Positions 7,986-16,736 of a DNA stretch of 37,098 nt are shown in pieces; within the stretch, counting starts at the first letter, position 1, and each line of letters begins with the position of its first letter. The stretch lies in contig JAIYDR010000402.1 of the NCBI GenBank assembly GCA_027487395.1, forward strand, positions 1 to 37,098, in the 5' to 3' direction. This DNA is from Rhodobacter sp. GTDB lineage: Bacteria; Pseudomonadota; Alphaproteobacteria; Rhodobacterales; Rhodobacteraceae. The position numbers were made by a program, and so were the translations under genes. Below the pieces are notes generated by a model. That model was not told where the DNA came from. It did no database searches and worked only from the letters and a program-made list of their open reading frames with translations.

Positions 7986-9086
7986 TCAGCCGGACTTGAT
8001 CTCTTGGAAAATGCGGGTCAGTTCGCGTTCTTGTTCTGCGTTCAACGCTTTGGGCGCCCAGAGCCGACTGATGGTTTCCGCATCGGGATAGATCGCCGGA
8101 TCCGCCAAAACCGCCGGATCGACAAAGGCATTGGCCGCCTTGTTGGCATTGGCATAACCGATATAATTGGTGCAAGCGGCAATGACTTCGGGCTGCATCA
8201 GGTAATTCAGAAAGGCGTGGGCATTGGCGCTGTTTGGCGCATCGGCCGGAATGCACATCACGTCAAACCACAACGGCGCGCCAGTCTTGGGCACCGCATA
8301 GACAAGGTTCAGATCAATCCCTGCCTCTGCCGCGCGGTTCTTGGCGACGGCATAGTCACCGGACCAAGTGTTGGCGGCGCAAACCTCTTCGTTGGGGAGT
8401 AATGTCAGATACTGTTCATTGTCGAACGAGGAGATGTGCTCTCGCATGCCTTTGAAGAGGTCGACCACCAACTTGTATTTTGTGGTGTCGGTCGTATCGG
8501 GGTCCTCACCCAGATACTTCAGCACCATCGGCACAATATCCCTTGGGCTATCATGGATCGACAGGCCGCACTCGGCCAAAAGCGCGGCGGTTTCGGGGTT
8601 GAAGATCAACCCCATATCCTCGAAATCCGCGTTCGGAATACGCGCTTTGACCATATCGACGTTGTAAGAGAACCCAACCGATCCCCACATATAGGGTGCT
8701 GAGTACTTCAAGCCTGGGTCCCAAGGCTCAAGGATTTTCAAAAGATCGGGGTCGAGATTGGACCACAATGGCAAAAGGCTGCGGTCCAAGGGGGCAAAGG
8801 TTCCCACCTGCAACAGCATCGGCATCGAACGACCCGCCACATCAACCACATCATAGCCGGTAGACCCGGCCAGCAGCTTGGCCTCACCCTCTTCATAGGT
8901 CGAATAGGTGTCATAGACTGGCGTGATGCCGGTTGCTGACTCAAAATCGGCGAGGGTCGTCTCGCCGATGTATTCGGCCCAACTGTAGATATTCACCGTG
9001 CCAGCATCCGCATAAGAAGGCCGCACATAAGGTATCGCAAGACCGCCAGCGATCCCGCCCAAAGTGGCACGTCTGGTTAACTTCAT
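7986..9086 (-). CDS. PotD/PotF-type periplasmic substrate-binding protein
   Basis: A 366-residue exported binding protein. The N-terminus MKLTRRATLGGIAGGLAIP has twin arginines and a hydrophobic core, compatible with Tat or Sec export. The mature part begins with VNIYSWAEYIG, the first ligand-binding strand of spermidine/putrescine-binding proteins, and later shows TWSGDYAVA and WFDVMCIPADA at the positions of PotF's other ligand contacts. The start at 9086 follows GGGGGATGAC, a fair ribosome-binding site; an earlier in-frame codon at 9203 would hide the signal peptide. No permease or ATPase for this class is in the window, so it must share an importer encoded elsewhere or act otherwise. A polyamine or related amine is the likely ligand. 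Confidence 0.88.
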   Translation of the reverse strand: MKLTRRATLGGIAGGLAIPYVRPSYADAGTVNIYSWAEYIGETTLADFESATGITPVYDTYSTYEEGEAKLLAGSTGYDVVDVAGRSMPMLLQVGTFAPLDRSLLPLWSNLDPDLLKILEPWDPGLKYSAPYMWGSVGFSYNVDMVKARIPNADFEDMGLIFNPETAALLAECGLSIHDSPRDIVPMVLKYLGEDPDTTDTTKYKLVVDLFKGMREHISSFDNEQYLTLLPNEEVCAANTWSGDYAVAKNRAAEAGIDLNLVYAVPKTGAPLWFDVMCIPADAPNSANAHAFLNYLMQPEVIAACTNYIGYANANKAANAFVDPAVLADPAIYPDAETISRLWAPKALNAEQERELTRIFQEIKSG

Positions 9087-9205
9087 GTCATCCCCCATTT
9101 GCGGCGCTTGACGCCAGCCCACCGGCACGAGATCGCACCGGCGGTGAATTCTGATGGATGTTGATCGGGCCAAAGTGCAGGTGACAAGTGGCATCTCTTC
9201 CACTA

Positions 9206-9224
9206 CCGTTACCTGAAGTTACGG
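9206..9224. promoter_or_regulatory. Candidate LysR-type operator
   Basis: CCGTTACCTGAAGTTACGG is an interrupted inverted repeat (one mismatch) that also contains GTTAC twice, ten bases apart. It lies in the 149-base divergent region between the binding-protein gene and the LysR gene, ending 11 bases before the regulator's ATG, as expected for autoregulation. The assignment is inference from position and symmetry. Confidence 0.35.
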
Positions 9225-9235
9225 AAGCCCTGCCG

Positions 9236-10183
9236 ATGCGAAAGCTGCCATCTCTTACCGCCCTGCGCGCCTTTGAGGCGGTGGCGCGCCATGGCAGCAT
9301 TTCGGCGGCAGCGGCAGAGTTGAATGTCACCCGCCCCGCGATCAGCAAGCAGGTGGCGTTGCTTGAACGGGACTTGGCCTGCCCGCTCCTGCAGCGCGAT
9401 GGCAACCGGATTTCGTTGACCGCAGCGGGCGAGGCCTTTCAGAACGGGTTGCGTCAGGCGTTTGATCTGATCACCACTTCCGTTGAAGGCCTGAGCCGCC
9501 ACACGGCGCAAGGCGAACGGGTCCGCGTGCTGGTCTGCCGCGACTTTGCCTCCAGTTGGTTGGCGGGACAGGTCGGCAAGTTTCTGATCGGCAACCCCGG
9601 CATCTCGGTCGAAATCACCGCCGAGCGGAACGGCAATTTCCGACTGGGCGAAGACTTTGATTTCCGCATCTTCTATGGGCCAGAGGGCCCCACGTTACCT
9701 CCGGGCCTTGATCAATCCGAACTTTGCCGCTGGGTCGATATGCCGGTCTGCGCGCCGGGGTTGGCCGAAGACACCCTGCGGTCGGGCAAGAACCTGGCCG
9801 AGGCACCGCAATTGGTGGATGCAAATTATGACATTTGGCCGGATTGGTGCGCCTATGCGGGGATGACGCCCGGCCCGTCACGGCAGCGAACCTTGTTCAA
9901 CGAAACCAACCTCTGCATGTCTGCGGCCGCTGCGGGCAGCGGCATCGCGATTGGCGACAGTTTTCTGCACATGCCCCTGATCCGACAGGGTCATTTGACG
10001 GTGCCGTTCAAGGTCGGGCTTCTGAGCGCGCAGGTCTATTCGCTGTATTCGCCCTTGCTCTCAGACCCAACCAAAGCCGCGCGCCGCTTTGAAGGCTGGC
10101 TGCGCAGCGCAGTGAAGAGCCATCAGTCGACCATTCTGGACGAACTTGCAGCCCTTGGCATTCAGGTTGTCGGGCGGAAATGA
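9236..10183 (+). CDS. LysR-family transcriptional regulator (GcvA-like)
   Basis: A 315-residue regulator. The N-terminal winged helix-turn-helix is clear (LTALRAFEAVARHGSISAAA, then ELNVTRPAISKQVALLE), followed by a LysR substrate-binding domain. The pattern of the effector domain resembles the GcvA subgroup that controls amino-acid and amine genes. ATG 9236 is preceded by GGAAG at eight bases; an upstream GTG at 9188 would run through the likely operator and is less plausible. Divergent from the binding protein-cupin-GMC operon and also next to the dehydrogenase-kinase operon, it most likely controls one or both. Confidence 0.9.
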   Translation: MRKLPSLTALRAFEAVARHGSISAAAAELNVTRPAISKQVALLERDLACPLLQRDGNRISLTAAGEAFQNGLRQAFDLITTSVEGLSRHTAQGERVRVLVCRDFASSWLAGQVGKFLIGNPGISVEITAERNGNFRLGEDFDFRIFYGPEGPTLPPGLDQSELCRWVDMPVCAPGLAEDTLRSGKNLAEAPQLVDANYDIWPDWCAYAGMTPGPSRQRTLFNETNLCMSAAAAGSGIAIGDSFLHMPLIRQGHLTVPFKVGLLSAQVYSLYSPLLSDPTKAARRFEGWLRSAVKSHQSTILDELAALGIQVVGRK

Positions 10184-10223
10184 TCGCGGGATCAGCCTTT
10201 GACAGGGTTCTTTGCCCAAACAG

Positions 10224-10244
10224 ACCCCACAGCCTTTGCGGGGT
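10224..10244. terminator. Weak hairpin between convergent genes
   Basis: ACCCC (10224-10228) pairs with GGGGT (10240-10244) around an 11-base loop. It sits between the 3' ends of the LysR gene and the minus-strand dehydrogenase and could serve either. There is no T-run, so the call is weak. Confidence 0.25.
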
Positions 10245-10315
10245 TAGCACCTGCGACTGCGCCGACCATGCCACCTTCTGGCCGTCTCTGCGGCACAATG
10301 CACAGCCCGCCAAAG

Positions 10316-12766
10316 CTATGCCTTTATGCGGCAGTTGGTGGGATCGTAAAGCGGGGTCAGGCTGACCCTTGCCGCCACGCGTTCTGAGGCGACTTCCAAC
10401 TCGTAGTCGCCGCTCAGCACGAACTCCTCGGTCACGCCCTCGGGGTGGCGGACGTAGCCCATGCCGATAGGTTGCCCAAGGCTGTGGCCGAACCCGCCCG
10501 AGGACAGCCAGCCCACGCGCTGCCCGTTACGATAGATGGTTTCGCGGCCCAAAAGGATCACCTCGGGATCAGTGACGGTGAAGGTGGCCAGCCGCTTTTT
10601 CACCCCACCGGCCATCTGTGCGGCCAAGGCATCGCGCCCGATAAAGGGGATGCCGGATTTCATCTTGCAGGCCCACAAAAGCCCCGCCTCAACCGGGGTA
10701 TGGTCCGGGCCAATATCCGCCCCCCATGCGCGATAGCCCTTTTCCAGCCGCAGGGTTTCAATCGCGCGGTAGCCTGCGTTGACCAGCCCCAGATCGGCCC
10801 CGGCGGCCATCAGCGCCTCATAGACCGTCACGGCCATATCGCTGGGCAGGTGAAGTTCCCAGCCAAGCTCGCCCACATAGGTCACGCGCAGCGCGAGAAG
10901 TGGGCAGTTTGCCACCGAAATCCGCCGGGCCGAGCCAAAAGGTAGTGCTGCGTTGGACAGATCATCCGGCGACACCCGCGCCAAAATCTCCCGCGCGTTG
11001 GGCCCCATCAGCGACAGCACCGAGAAGGCAGAGGTGACATCGACCAAGTGGCAGTTTGCGCCTTGCGGGATGTTGCGGGCAATCCAGTCGAAATCATGGG
11101 TGGCAAAGCCGGTGCCGGTGACGATGTAGAACTCATCCTGCGAAACGCGGGCGATGGTGACATCCGCCTCAATCCCGCCCTTGCGGTTCAGCATCTGGCT
11201 GTAGGTCAGCCGCCCCACCGGCCCATCGACATTCCCCGCCGCGATGCCGTTCAGCACCTTAGCCGCATCCGGCCCTTTGAGCGTGAATTTGGCGAACGAG
11301 GTCTGGTCGATCAGAACGGCGGCACTCCGCGCGGCGCGGTGTTCGCGGCCCACGGCCTCAAACCAGCCGGGGCGCTGATAGGAATAGCGGTCCACCGGAG
11401 CCTCACCTGCGGTCAGATCGGCAAACCAATTCGGACGCTCCCACCCCAGTTTTTCGCCAAAACACGCCCCCGCTGCCTGCAAATGCGCGTAAAGCGGAGA
11501 GCGCCGCGTCGGTCGGGCCGAACGGTGTTCCTCGGACGGCCAAGCGATGGTGTAATGCTTGCCATAAGCCTCCATCGTGCGGGCGCGGACCCAATCGGTG
11601 GATTGGTGCACGCGGCCAAAGCGGCGAATATCGACAGGCCAAAGATCAAACGGCGGCTCGCCCTTGGCCACCCATTCCGCCAGCGCCATGCCCGCCCCCC
11701 CACCCGAAGCGATGCCAAAGGCGTTGAAGCCTGCGCCCACAAACAGGTTTCGCAACTCCGGCGCCTCGCCCAAGATGAAATTGCCATCGGGGGTAAAACT
11801 TTCGGGTCCGTTGATCAGTTGCTTGACGCCCGCAGTGGCAAGGGCGGGCACGCGGGCCAGCGCGTTTTCCATGAATTGGGCGTAGTGGTCCCAATCCGAG
11901 TTCAGAAGTTCGAAATGGAACTCCGCCGGGATGCCGTCTGTCGCCCAAGGCTTGGGGTTCGGCTCATAGCCGCCCCAGACAAGGCCGCCAACATCCTCTT
12001 TCCAATAGGTCAGCCGGTCGGGATCGCGCAGAGTGGGCAGGTTGGGCGTCACGCCGTCGATCTTTTCGGTGACCATGTATTGGTGTTCCACAGACACGAG
12101 CGGAACATTGACCCCGACGGTGGCGGCAAGCGTCCGGGTCCATTGACCGGCGCAGAGGACGATCTTTTCGCATTCGATGGTGCCAGACGGGGTTTCGACA
12201 CCGCGGATGCGGCCATCTTCCACGATGATGCGGGTGACGGGGGTATCTTCAAAGAACTTCACCCCGGCCATCCGCGCGCCTTTGGCAAGGCTTTGGGTGA
12301 TGTCGGACGGGTTCGCCTGCCCATCAGTGGGCAAATAGGCGGCCCCCACCAGATCGTCAATGGTCATCAGGGGCCACAACTCCTGCGCCTCGGATGGCGT
12401 CAGCAGGTGCATTTCCAGACCAAAAGAATGGGCGGTGGTGGCTTGGCGCTTCACCTCGGTCCAGCGTTCGGCGTTGCAGGCGAGACGCAGCCCGCCATTC
12501 ATCTTCCAGCCGGTTTGCAGGCCGGTCTCCGCCTCCAGCCGTTTGTAAAGGTCCACCGAATAGCCCAAAAGTTGGGTGATATTGGCCGAGGTGCGCAACT
12601 GCCCCACCAAGCCCGCCGCGTGGAAAGTGGTGCCAGAGGTCAGCTTTTTTCGCTCCAGCAGCACGGTATCGGTCCAGCCGAGCTTGCCCAGATGATAGGC
12701 GGTGGAACAGCCGATGATGCCGCCCCCGATGATCACGGCCTTGGCGGTTTTGGGCAGGTCGGTCAT
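10316..12766 (-). CDS. FAD-dependent dimethylglycine/sarcosine dehydrogenase-like protein with GcvT domain
   Basis: An 816-residue protein with the DMGDH/SARDH order: an N-terminal DAO flavin domain (AVIIGGGIIGCSTAYHLGK), a FAO_M middle domain, and a C-terminal GcvT folate-binding domain plus barrel (YVGELGWELHLP, GYRAIETLRLEKGYRAWG). SGTTFHAAGL contains the histidine at which DMGDH binds FAD covalently. The expected reaction is oxidative N-demethylation of a methylated glycine, with the methyl group passed to tetrahydrofolate. ATG 12766 is one base after the stop of the upstream kinase gene (TGAcATG), so the pair is translationally coupled. An upstream in-frame codon at 12835 lies inside the kinase gene. 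The exact substrate is unknown. Confidence 0.9.
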   Translation of the reverse strand: MTDLPKTAKAVIIGGGIIGCSTAYHLGKLGWTDTVLLERKKLTSGTTFHAAGLVGQLRTSANITQLLGYSVDLYKRLEAETGLQTGWKMNGGLRLACNAERWTEVKRQATTAHSFGLEMHLLTPSEAQELWPLMTIDDLVGAAYLPTDGQANPSDITQSLAKGARMAGVKFFEDTPVTRIIVEDGRIRGVETPSGTIECEKIVLCAGQWTRTLAATVGVNVPLVSVEHQYMVTEKIDGVTPNLPTLRDPDRLTYWKEDVGGLVWGGYEPNPKPWATDGIPAEFHFELLNSDWDHYAQFMENALARVPALATAGVKQLINGPESFTPDGNFILGEAPELRNLFVGAGFNAFGIASGGGAGMALAEWVAKGEPPFDLWPVDIRRFGRVHQSTDWVRARTMEAYGKHYTIAWPSEEHRSARPTRRSPLYAHLQAAGACFGEKLGWERPNWFADLTAGEAPVDRYSYQRPGWFEAVGREHRAARSAAVLIDQTSFAKFTLKGPDAAKVLNGIAAGNVDGPVGRLTYSQMLNRKGGIEADVTIARVSQDEFYIVTGTGFATHDFDWIARNIPQGANCHLVDVTSAFSVLSLMGPNAREILARVSPDDLSNAALPFGSARRISVANCPLLALRVTYVGELGWELHLPSDMAVTVYEALMAAGADLGLVNAGYRAIETLRLEKGYRAWGADIGPDHTPVEAGLLWACKMKSGIPFIGRDALAAQMAGGVKKRLATFTVTDPEVILLGRETIYRNGQRVGWLSSGGFGHSLGQPIGMGYVRHPEGVTEEFVLSGDYELEVASERVAARVSLTPLYDPTNCRIKA

Positions 12767-12767
12767 G

Positions 12768-13640
12768 TCAGCTTTCCAGGTAGGCGGCAAAGGCCGCGCG
12801 GTAGATGTCCAGATTGTCCGCCGTATAGGCGGCATAGTCGAAGTCGAGGTCGGAGTGTATTTCCTGCACCATGCTCCACATCGCCTCGCGCAGGGCGCTG
12901 GCAGCCTTCATCGCGCGATAGCGCCGCCAGAGGTCGGCATCCGGTGGGACCCCAAAATAACGCTGCAGCATCTGCGTCTCATGCTCCGGCGTCAGGCCAT
13001 TGTTGGCGGCAAGCCCACCCAGATCGAAGAGGGGCGAGTTGAAGCCGGCATAATCCCAATCAATGAGCCATAGCCTTTCGCCATCATCCAGAAAGTTGGC
13101 GGGCAGCAGGTCATTATGGCCAAAGACCAGATCGACCGGTCCCACTGCCCGTTCCAATGCTTCGGCCTGTTCCAGCAAGGCAGGGATGATCGCCAGATGG
13201 CGGCTCACCCCATCGCGCAAGGTGGCGGCATAGTCGCGCAGCACATGGAACACCCAAAACATAAGCACCGGCCCGCGCAGATGCTGTGGGATAATCCGAT
13301 GCACCCGCGCCACCAGATCGATCACCCGCTCAAAGGTCTGCGGCGCGCGGATATCCTCGGCGGTGAGGGTGCGGCCTTGCACAAAGTCGATGACCATGGC
13401 CCCGGCTTGATGATGCAGCACCGCGGGTGATATCCCCGCCGCATGGGCGGCGCGGCTGGCGGAAAGCTCATTAAACCGCAGGATTTGATGCACCGGGATG
13501 TCATCGCCGATCCGCACCACCATCCGTTGGTCCTGATCCGTCACCAAGAAGTTGACGTTGGTGATGCCACCGCCCAAGCGCGCGGCCGTGATCGGACCGC
13601 GCCAGATCGGCAGAGAGTGGACCTTGTCCAGCGGTGTCAT
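12768..13640 (-). CDS. Choline/ethanolamine kinase-like phosphotransferase (APH fold)
   Basis: A 290-residue cytoplasmic kinase-like protein. The catalytic loop HNDLLPAN (residues 175-182) and the metal-binding DWDYAG (194-199) are the Brenner and DFG-equivalent motifs of the choline kinase/LicA/aminoglycoside phosphotransferase fold. GGGITNVNF near the N-terminus is the nucleotide loop seen in LicA-type choline kinases. ATG 13640 follows an AGGAACAAGG purine stretch; the frame reaches back to 13703 without a better start. It is the first gene of a two-gene unit with the dehydrogenase-like flavoprotein, suggesting phosphorylation of choline or a related amino alcohol, which remains inference. 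Confidence 0.85.
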   Translation of the reverse strand: MTPLDKVHSLPIWRGPITAARLGGGITNVNFLVTDQDQRMVVRIGDDIPVHQILRFNELSASRAAHAAGISPAVLHHQAGAMVIDFVQGRTLTAEDIRAPQTFERVIDLVARVHRIIPQHLRGPVLMFWVFHVLRDYAATLRDGVSRHLAIIPALLEQAEALERAVGPVDLVFGHNDLLPANFLDDGERLWLIDWDYAGFNSPLFDLGGLAANNGLTPEHETQMLQRYFGVPPDADLWRRYRAMKAASALREAMWSMVQEIHSDLDFDYAAYTADNLDIYRAAFAAYLES

Positions 13641-13687
13641 GCGCCCTTGTTCCTGCGATAGCCGTGTTGCCGGGATTGTCGGTTGGG

Positions 13688-13716
13688 ATGGTGCAAACTG
13701 CAAAGCAAGCTGTCAA
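13688..13716 (-). promoter_or_regulatory. Candidate sigma70-type promoter for the kinase-dehydrogenase unit
   Basis: On the minus strand a perfect TTGACA (13716-13711) is followed after 17 bases by CACCAT (13693-13688), which matches the -10 consensus at three of six positions. It would start transcription about 50 bases before the kinase ATG. Confidence 0.35.
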
Positions 13717-13849
13717 ATTCTCCGTGGTGCTTTTTTGAATGGTTGTGAAACGGATGGGAAGTCAGAGAATGACCCAACCAACCGAACACAACGCCCACAG
13801 CCTGTCCGAAACAGAATGCGAACGCTCCCTGCATCATCTGTTGGACAAA

Positions 13850-14782
13850 ACCAGCTCTGCGCGAATGGCAAAGCGGTCGGCAAAGGCATCGACCAGGGGG
13901 TCCTGCACCAGAAACCGGGTGGGAGAGACGCAAACCTGCCCGGCATTTCGGAACTTGTCGGGGATGATCGTTGCGGCGGCAAGGTCCAGATCAGCATCGG
14001 CAGTCATGATGACAGGCGCATGGCCACCCAGTTCCATCGTCGCGCGTTTCATGTGCAACCGTTCAAGGGCCGCAAGATGCTTTCCGACCGGGGGGGACCC
14101 GGTGAAGCTGATTTGCGGATCACAGGATGCGGGATCAGGTACTCCGAAATCTCGGTCGGAACGCCAAAGACCAGATTGGCGACGCCCGCAGGCAGGCCAG
14201 CATCGGCAAAGGCGCGGATCAGTTCGACCGGGCTGGCGGGGGTTTCCTCGGGCGCCTTGACGATGATCGAACAGCCCGCCGCGAGGGCCGCTGACAGCTT
14301 GCGCACCACCTGATTGATCGGAAAGTTCTAGGGCGTGAAGGCCGCCACAGGCCCGACCGGCAGCTTCAGCGTCATCTACAGCACATCCGGGGCGCGCGAT
14401 GGGATGACCTGCCCATAGGTCCGCTGCGCCTCACCTGCGAACCCGTCGATGATATCTGCCCCGGCCAATGCTTCCAGCCGCGCCTGCGCAAGCGGTTTGC
14501 CATTTTCTCGGACCATCAGGCTGGCCACGTCTTCGGCCCGTCCACGAAGGATATCGGCTGCCCTGCGCATCAGCTTGGCCCGGTCATGGGCCGAGGTTCT
14601 ACGCCAGAGATGAAACCCCCGGTCCGCAGCGGCCAGGGCCGCATCCTGATCGTCGCGACTGGCATGGGTGACATTGCCGATGCGGTTGGCAGTAGCGGGG
14701 TCCGATACGGGAATGACCCTCCCGTCAGCGGCTGGGGGCCATTGGCCGTCGATGAACAGCAGCGTATTGGGATAGGGATCAT
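13850..14782 (-). pseudogene. Succinate-semialdehyde-type aldehyde dehydrogenase, degraded
   Basis: Conserved aldehyde dehydrogenase sequence is spread over several frames. It begins near 14780 with LLFIDGQW and runs through [42 protein letters not shown] and [12 protein letters not shown] to [15 protein letters not shown], then stops. Lesions seen: TAG at 14376-14378, TAG at 14328-14330 in place of the tryptophan of the TPWNFP motif, two apparent single-base losses between about 14090 and 14125, and no C-terminal half after about 13850. The ATG at 14782 overlaps the upstream gene's stop but is out of frame with the homologous sequence, a further lesion. The catalytic cysteine region survives, but no functional enzyme can be made. 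The subfamily resembles GabD. Confidence 0.9.
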
Positions 14783-16710
14783 GGCTTGGCCTTTCGATCG
14801 GTCTGAAACATCGGCCCGCCCTTGATGCGTGGAAAGCCGTAGCCGTGAACCTGCACAAGGTCGATGTCAGAGGCCGCCGCAGCAATGCCTTCGGCAAGGA
14901 TCACACGCCCTTCTGCCGCCATGGCACCAATCAGGCGGTCTACGATCTGCGCGGGTGGCAGCCCCCCCCCGGAGCGAACCAGCGGCGCGATAATCTGCAC
15001 AGCGTCCGCCGAAGGGCGCGGGGTGCGGTCGCCCGGGGCGTAGTCATACCAGCCGCCGCCGGATTTCTGCCCCTTGCGTCCAGCCCGCACCAGCAGATCG
15101 CCGGGAGTCTCGGGCAGCGCCTCGCCGCGCGCACGCGCGGCCTCTCGGTTCATGAAGCTTATGTCGAGCCCGGCCATATCCTGCATCTCGAACGGCCCCA
15201 TGGCATAGCCAAACCCGCGCATGGCCGCATCGATATCGGCATGGGGCACGCCTGCCAGCAGCATCGCCTCGGCCTCAGCGCGGCTCCGTTTGAGGATGCG
15301 GTTGCCGATGAACCCTTCGCAGATGCCTGATTGCACGGGCACCTTGCCCAACCGCCGCGCGAGGTCAAACGCCGAAGCCAGAACCGTGGGTTCGGTGTCG
15401 GGCAGCGGGATGATCTCCAGCAGTTTCATCACCTGTGCCGGGCTGAAGAAATGCAACCCGATGCAGCGGTCAGGGCCGGATATCCCGTCAAAGATCTGCC
15501 GCGGGTCAGTATAGGACGTGTTGGTGGCAAGGATCGCATCGGCGCGGCAAAGGCGGCCAAGGTCGGCAAAAACCGCGCGCTTGATCGCTAGATCCTCGAA
15601 CACAGCCTCAACCACCAGATCGCAGGCTGCCAGCCCATTCAGTCCGACTGCGCCAGTCACGCCGGCCATCCGCTCTGCCGCCATGGCTTCGGTCGTCCCC
15701 CCCCGTCGCGCGGCGGCATCGAAGATGCTCTTGACGGTGGCAAGCCCGCGCTCCAGCGCCGGGGCATCGCGTTCAGACAGGATCACGGCAAAGCCCGCGT
15801 TGCGAAAGGCCGCTGCAATGCCGCTGCCCATCGTGCCGCCACCCACGACCCCCACGGTCGCCACGGGGCACGGATCGATCCCGCGCAGGACGGCAGGGCG
15901 AGCGGCGGCCCGTTCGGCAAAGAACAGATGGCGCAAGGCGGCGGCCTCTTCTGTTGCCCGCAAGGCGAGGAAGGTCTGCCGTTCATGGCGCAAGCCTTCG
16001 GCCAGACCGTTCGCGACCCCATGGCGCACCGCTTGCAAGGCGGCCAGGGGCGCGCTCTCGCCTTTGGACGCCTTCGTGATGCGGGCGGCGGCGGACTCCC
16101 AAAAGGCCGGGCCGGGGTCGGGCTGGGGGCTTGGCGACCGCCGCGGCGGCAGAGCGGTGGCAAAGGCCACTGCAGATTCGGTCAATGGTCCCTCAACAAT
16201 CTGGTCCAGCAGCCCGACCGCCGCCGCGCTGGCGCTGCCCAGCATCGCGCGCTCGGCGATCACGGGCAGGGCAGCCTCCAGCCCAATAAGGCGCGGCAGG
16301 CGTTGCGTGCCGCCTGCGCCCGGGATGAGGCCCAGATTGACCTCGGGCAGGCCCAACGTCGCCCCCGCCAGCGCCACCCGGTAGTGGCAGGCAAGTGCGA
16401 GTTCCAGCCCACCCCCAAGCGCCTGACCATGAATCGCGGCAATCCAAGGTTTCGCCGAGGATTCAATGGCGGCGATCAGATCAGGCAAGGTCGGCGCCTC
16501 GGGCGGGCGGTCGAATTCGGCGATGTCTGCGCCGCCGACAAACAGCTTGCCCTCGCCTCGCAGAACGATGGCGGTGACCGCTTCGTCTGCCGCAAGCTCT
16601 TGGAAAAGAGCAAGCAACCGGGCGCGCACCACCGTTTTGAGGGCATTCACCGGTGGATTGTCGATGGTCAGGACGGCAATGGGTCCATGTCGATGCAAAG
16701 TGACGGTCAT
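14779..16710 (-). CDS. Bifunctional enoyl-CoA hydratase/3-hydroxyacyl-CoA dehydrogenase
   Basis: A 643-residue beta-oxidation enzyme, uninterrupted. The N-terminal crotonase domain has FVGGADIAEF, the oxyanion segment HGQALGGGLELA and the catalytic glutamate in LPEVNLGLIPGAGGTQRLPR. The dehydrogenase part has the NAD motif VGVVGGGTMGSGIA, the catalytic histidine in GLHFFSPAQVMKLLEI and GFIGNRI. ATG 16710 follows AGGAGA at good spacing. The end (GGPMFQTDRKAKP) looks some 40-50 residues shorter than usual for FadJ-like enzymes, yet its TGA makes an ATGA overlap with the old aldehyde dehydrogenase start, so it may be native. It is the only intact-looking gene in a run of pseudogenes; whether it is expressed is doubtful. 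Confidence 0.8.
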   Translation of the reverse strand: MTVTLHRHGPIAVLTIDNPPVNALKTVVRARLLALFQELAADEAVTAIVLRGEGKLFVGGADIAEFDRPPEAPTLPDLIAAIESSAKPWIAAIHGQALGGGLELALACHYRVALAGATLGLPEVNLGLIPGAGGTQRLPRLIGLEAALPVIAERAMLGSASAAAVGLLDQIVEGPLTESAVAFATALPPRRSPSPQPDPGPAFWESAAARITKASKGESAPLAALQAVRHGVANGLAEGLRHERQTFLALRATEEAAALRHLFFAERAAARPAVLRGIDPCPVATVGVVGGGTMGSGIAAAFRNAGFAVILSERDAPALERGLATVKSIFDAAARRGGTTEAMAAERMAGVTGAVGLNGLAACDLVVEAVFEDLAIKRAVFADLGRLCRADAILATNTSYTDPRQIFDGISGPDRCIGLHFFSPAQVMKLLEIIPLPDTEPTVLASAFDLARRLGKVPVQSGICEGFIGNRILKRSRAEAEAMLLAGVPHADIDAAMRGFGYAMGPFEMQDMAGLDISFMNREAARARGEALPETPGDLLVRAGRKGQKSGGGWYDYAPGDRTPRPSADAVQIIAPLVRSGGGLPPAQIVDRLIGAMAAEGRVILAEGIAAAASDIDLVQVHGYGFPRIKGGPMFQTDRKAKP

Positions 16711-16736
16711 CTGTATCTCCTTGCGCTTGGCTTTGG

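Noticed and set aside
11048-13042. 664-codon plus-strand open frame opposite the dehydrogenase/kinase pair
   Set aside because: It is a shadow of two well-supported minus-strand genes, with His/Arg/Gly-rich sequence and no motifs or ribosome-binding site.
14779-14897. C-terminal truncation of the hydratase/dehydrogenase by rearrangement
   Set aside because: The end looks short for the family, but its stop forms a normal ATGA overlap with the old aldehyde dehydrogenase start, so I cannot call it a lesion.
15518-16384. 288-codon plus-strand frame opposite the hydratase/dehydrogenase
   Set aside because: Ala/Arg-rich shadow of a gene with intact crotonase and dehydrogenase motifs.
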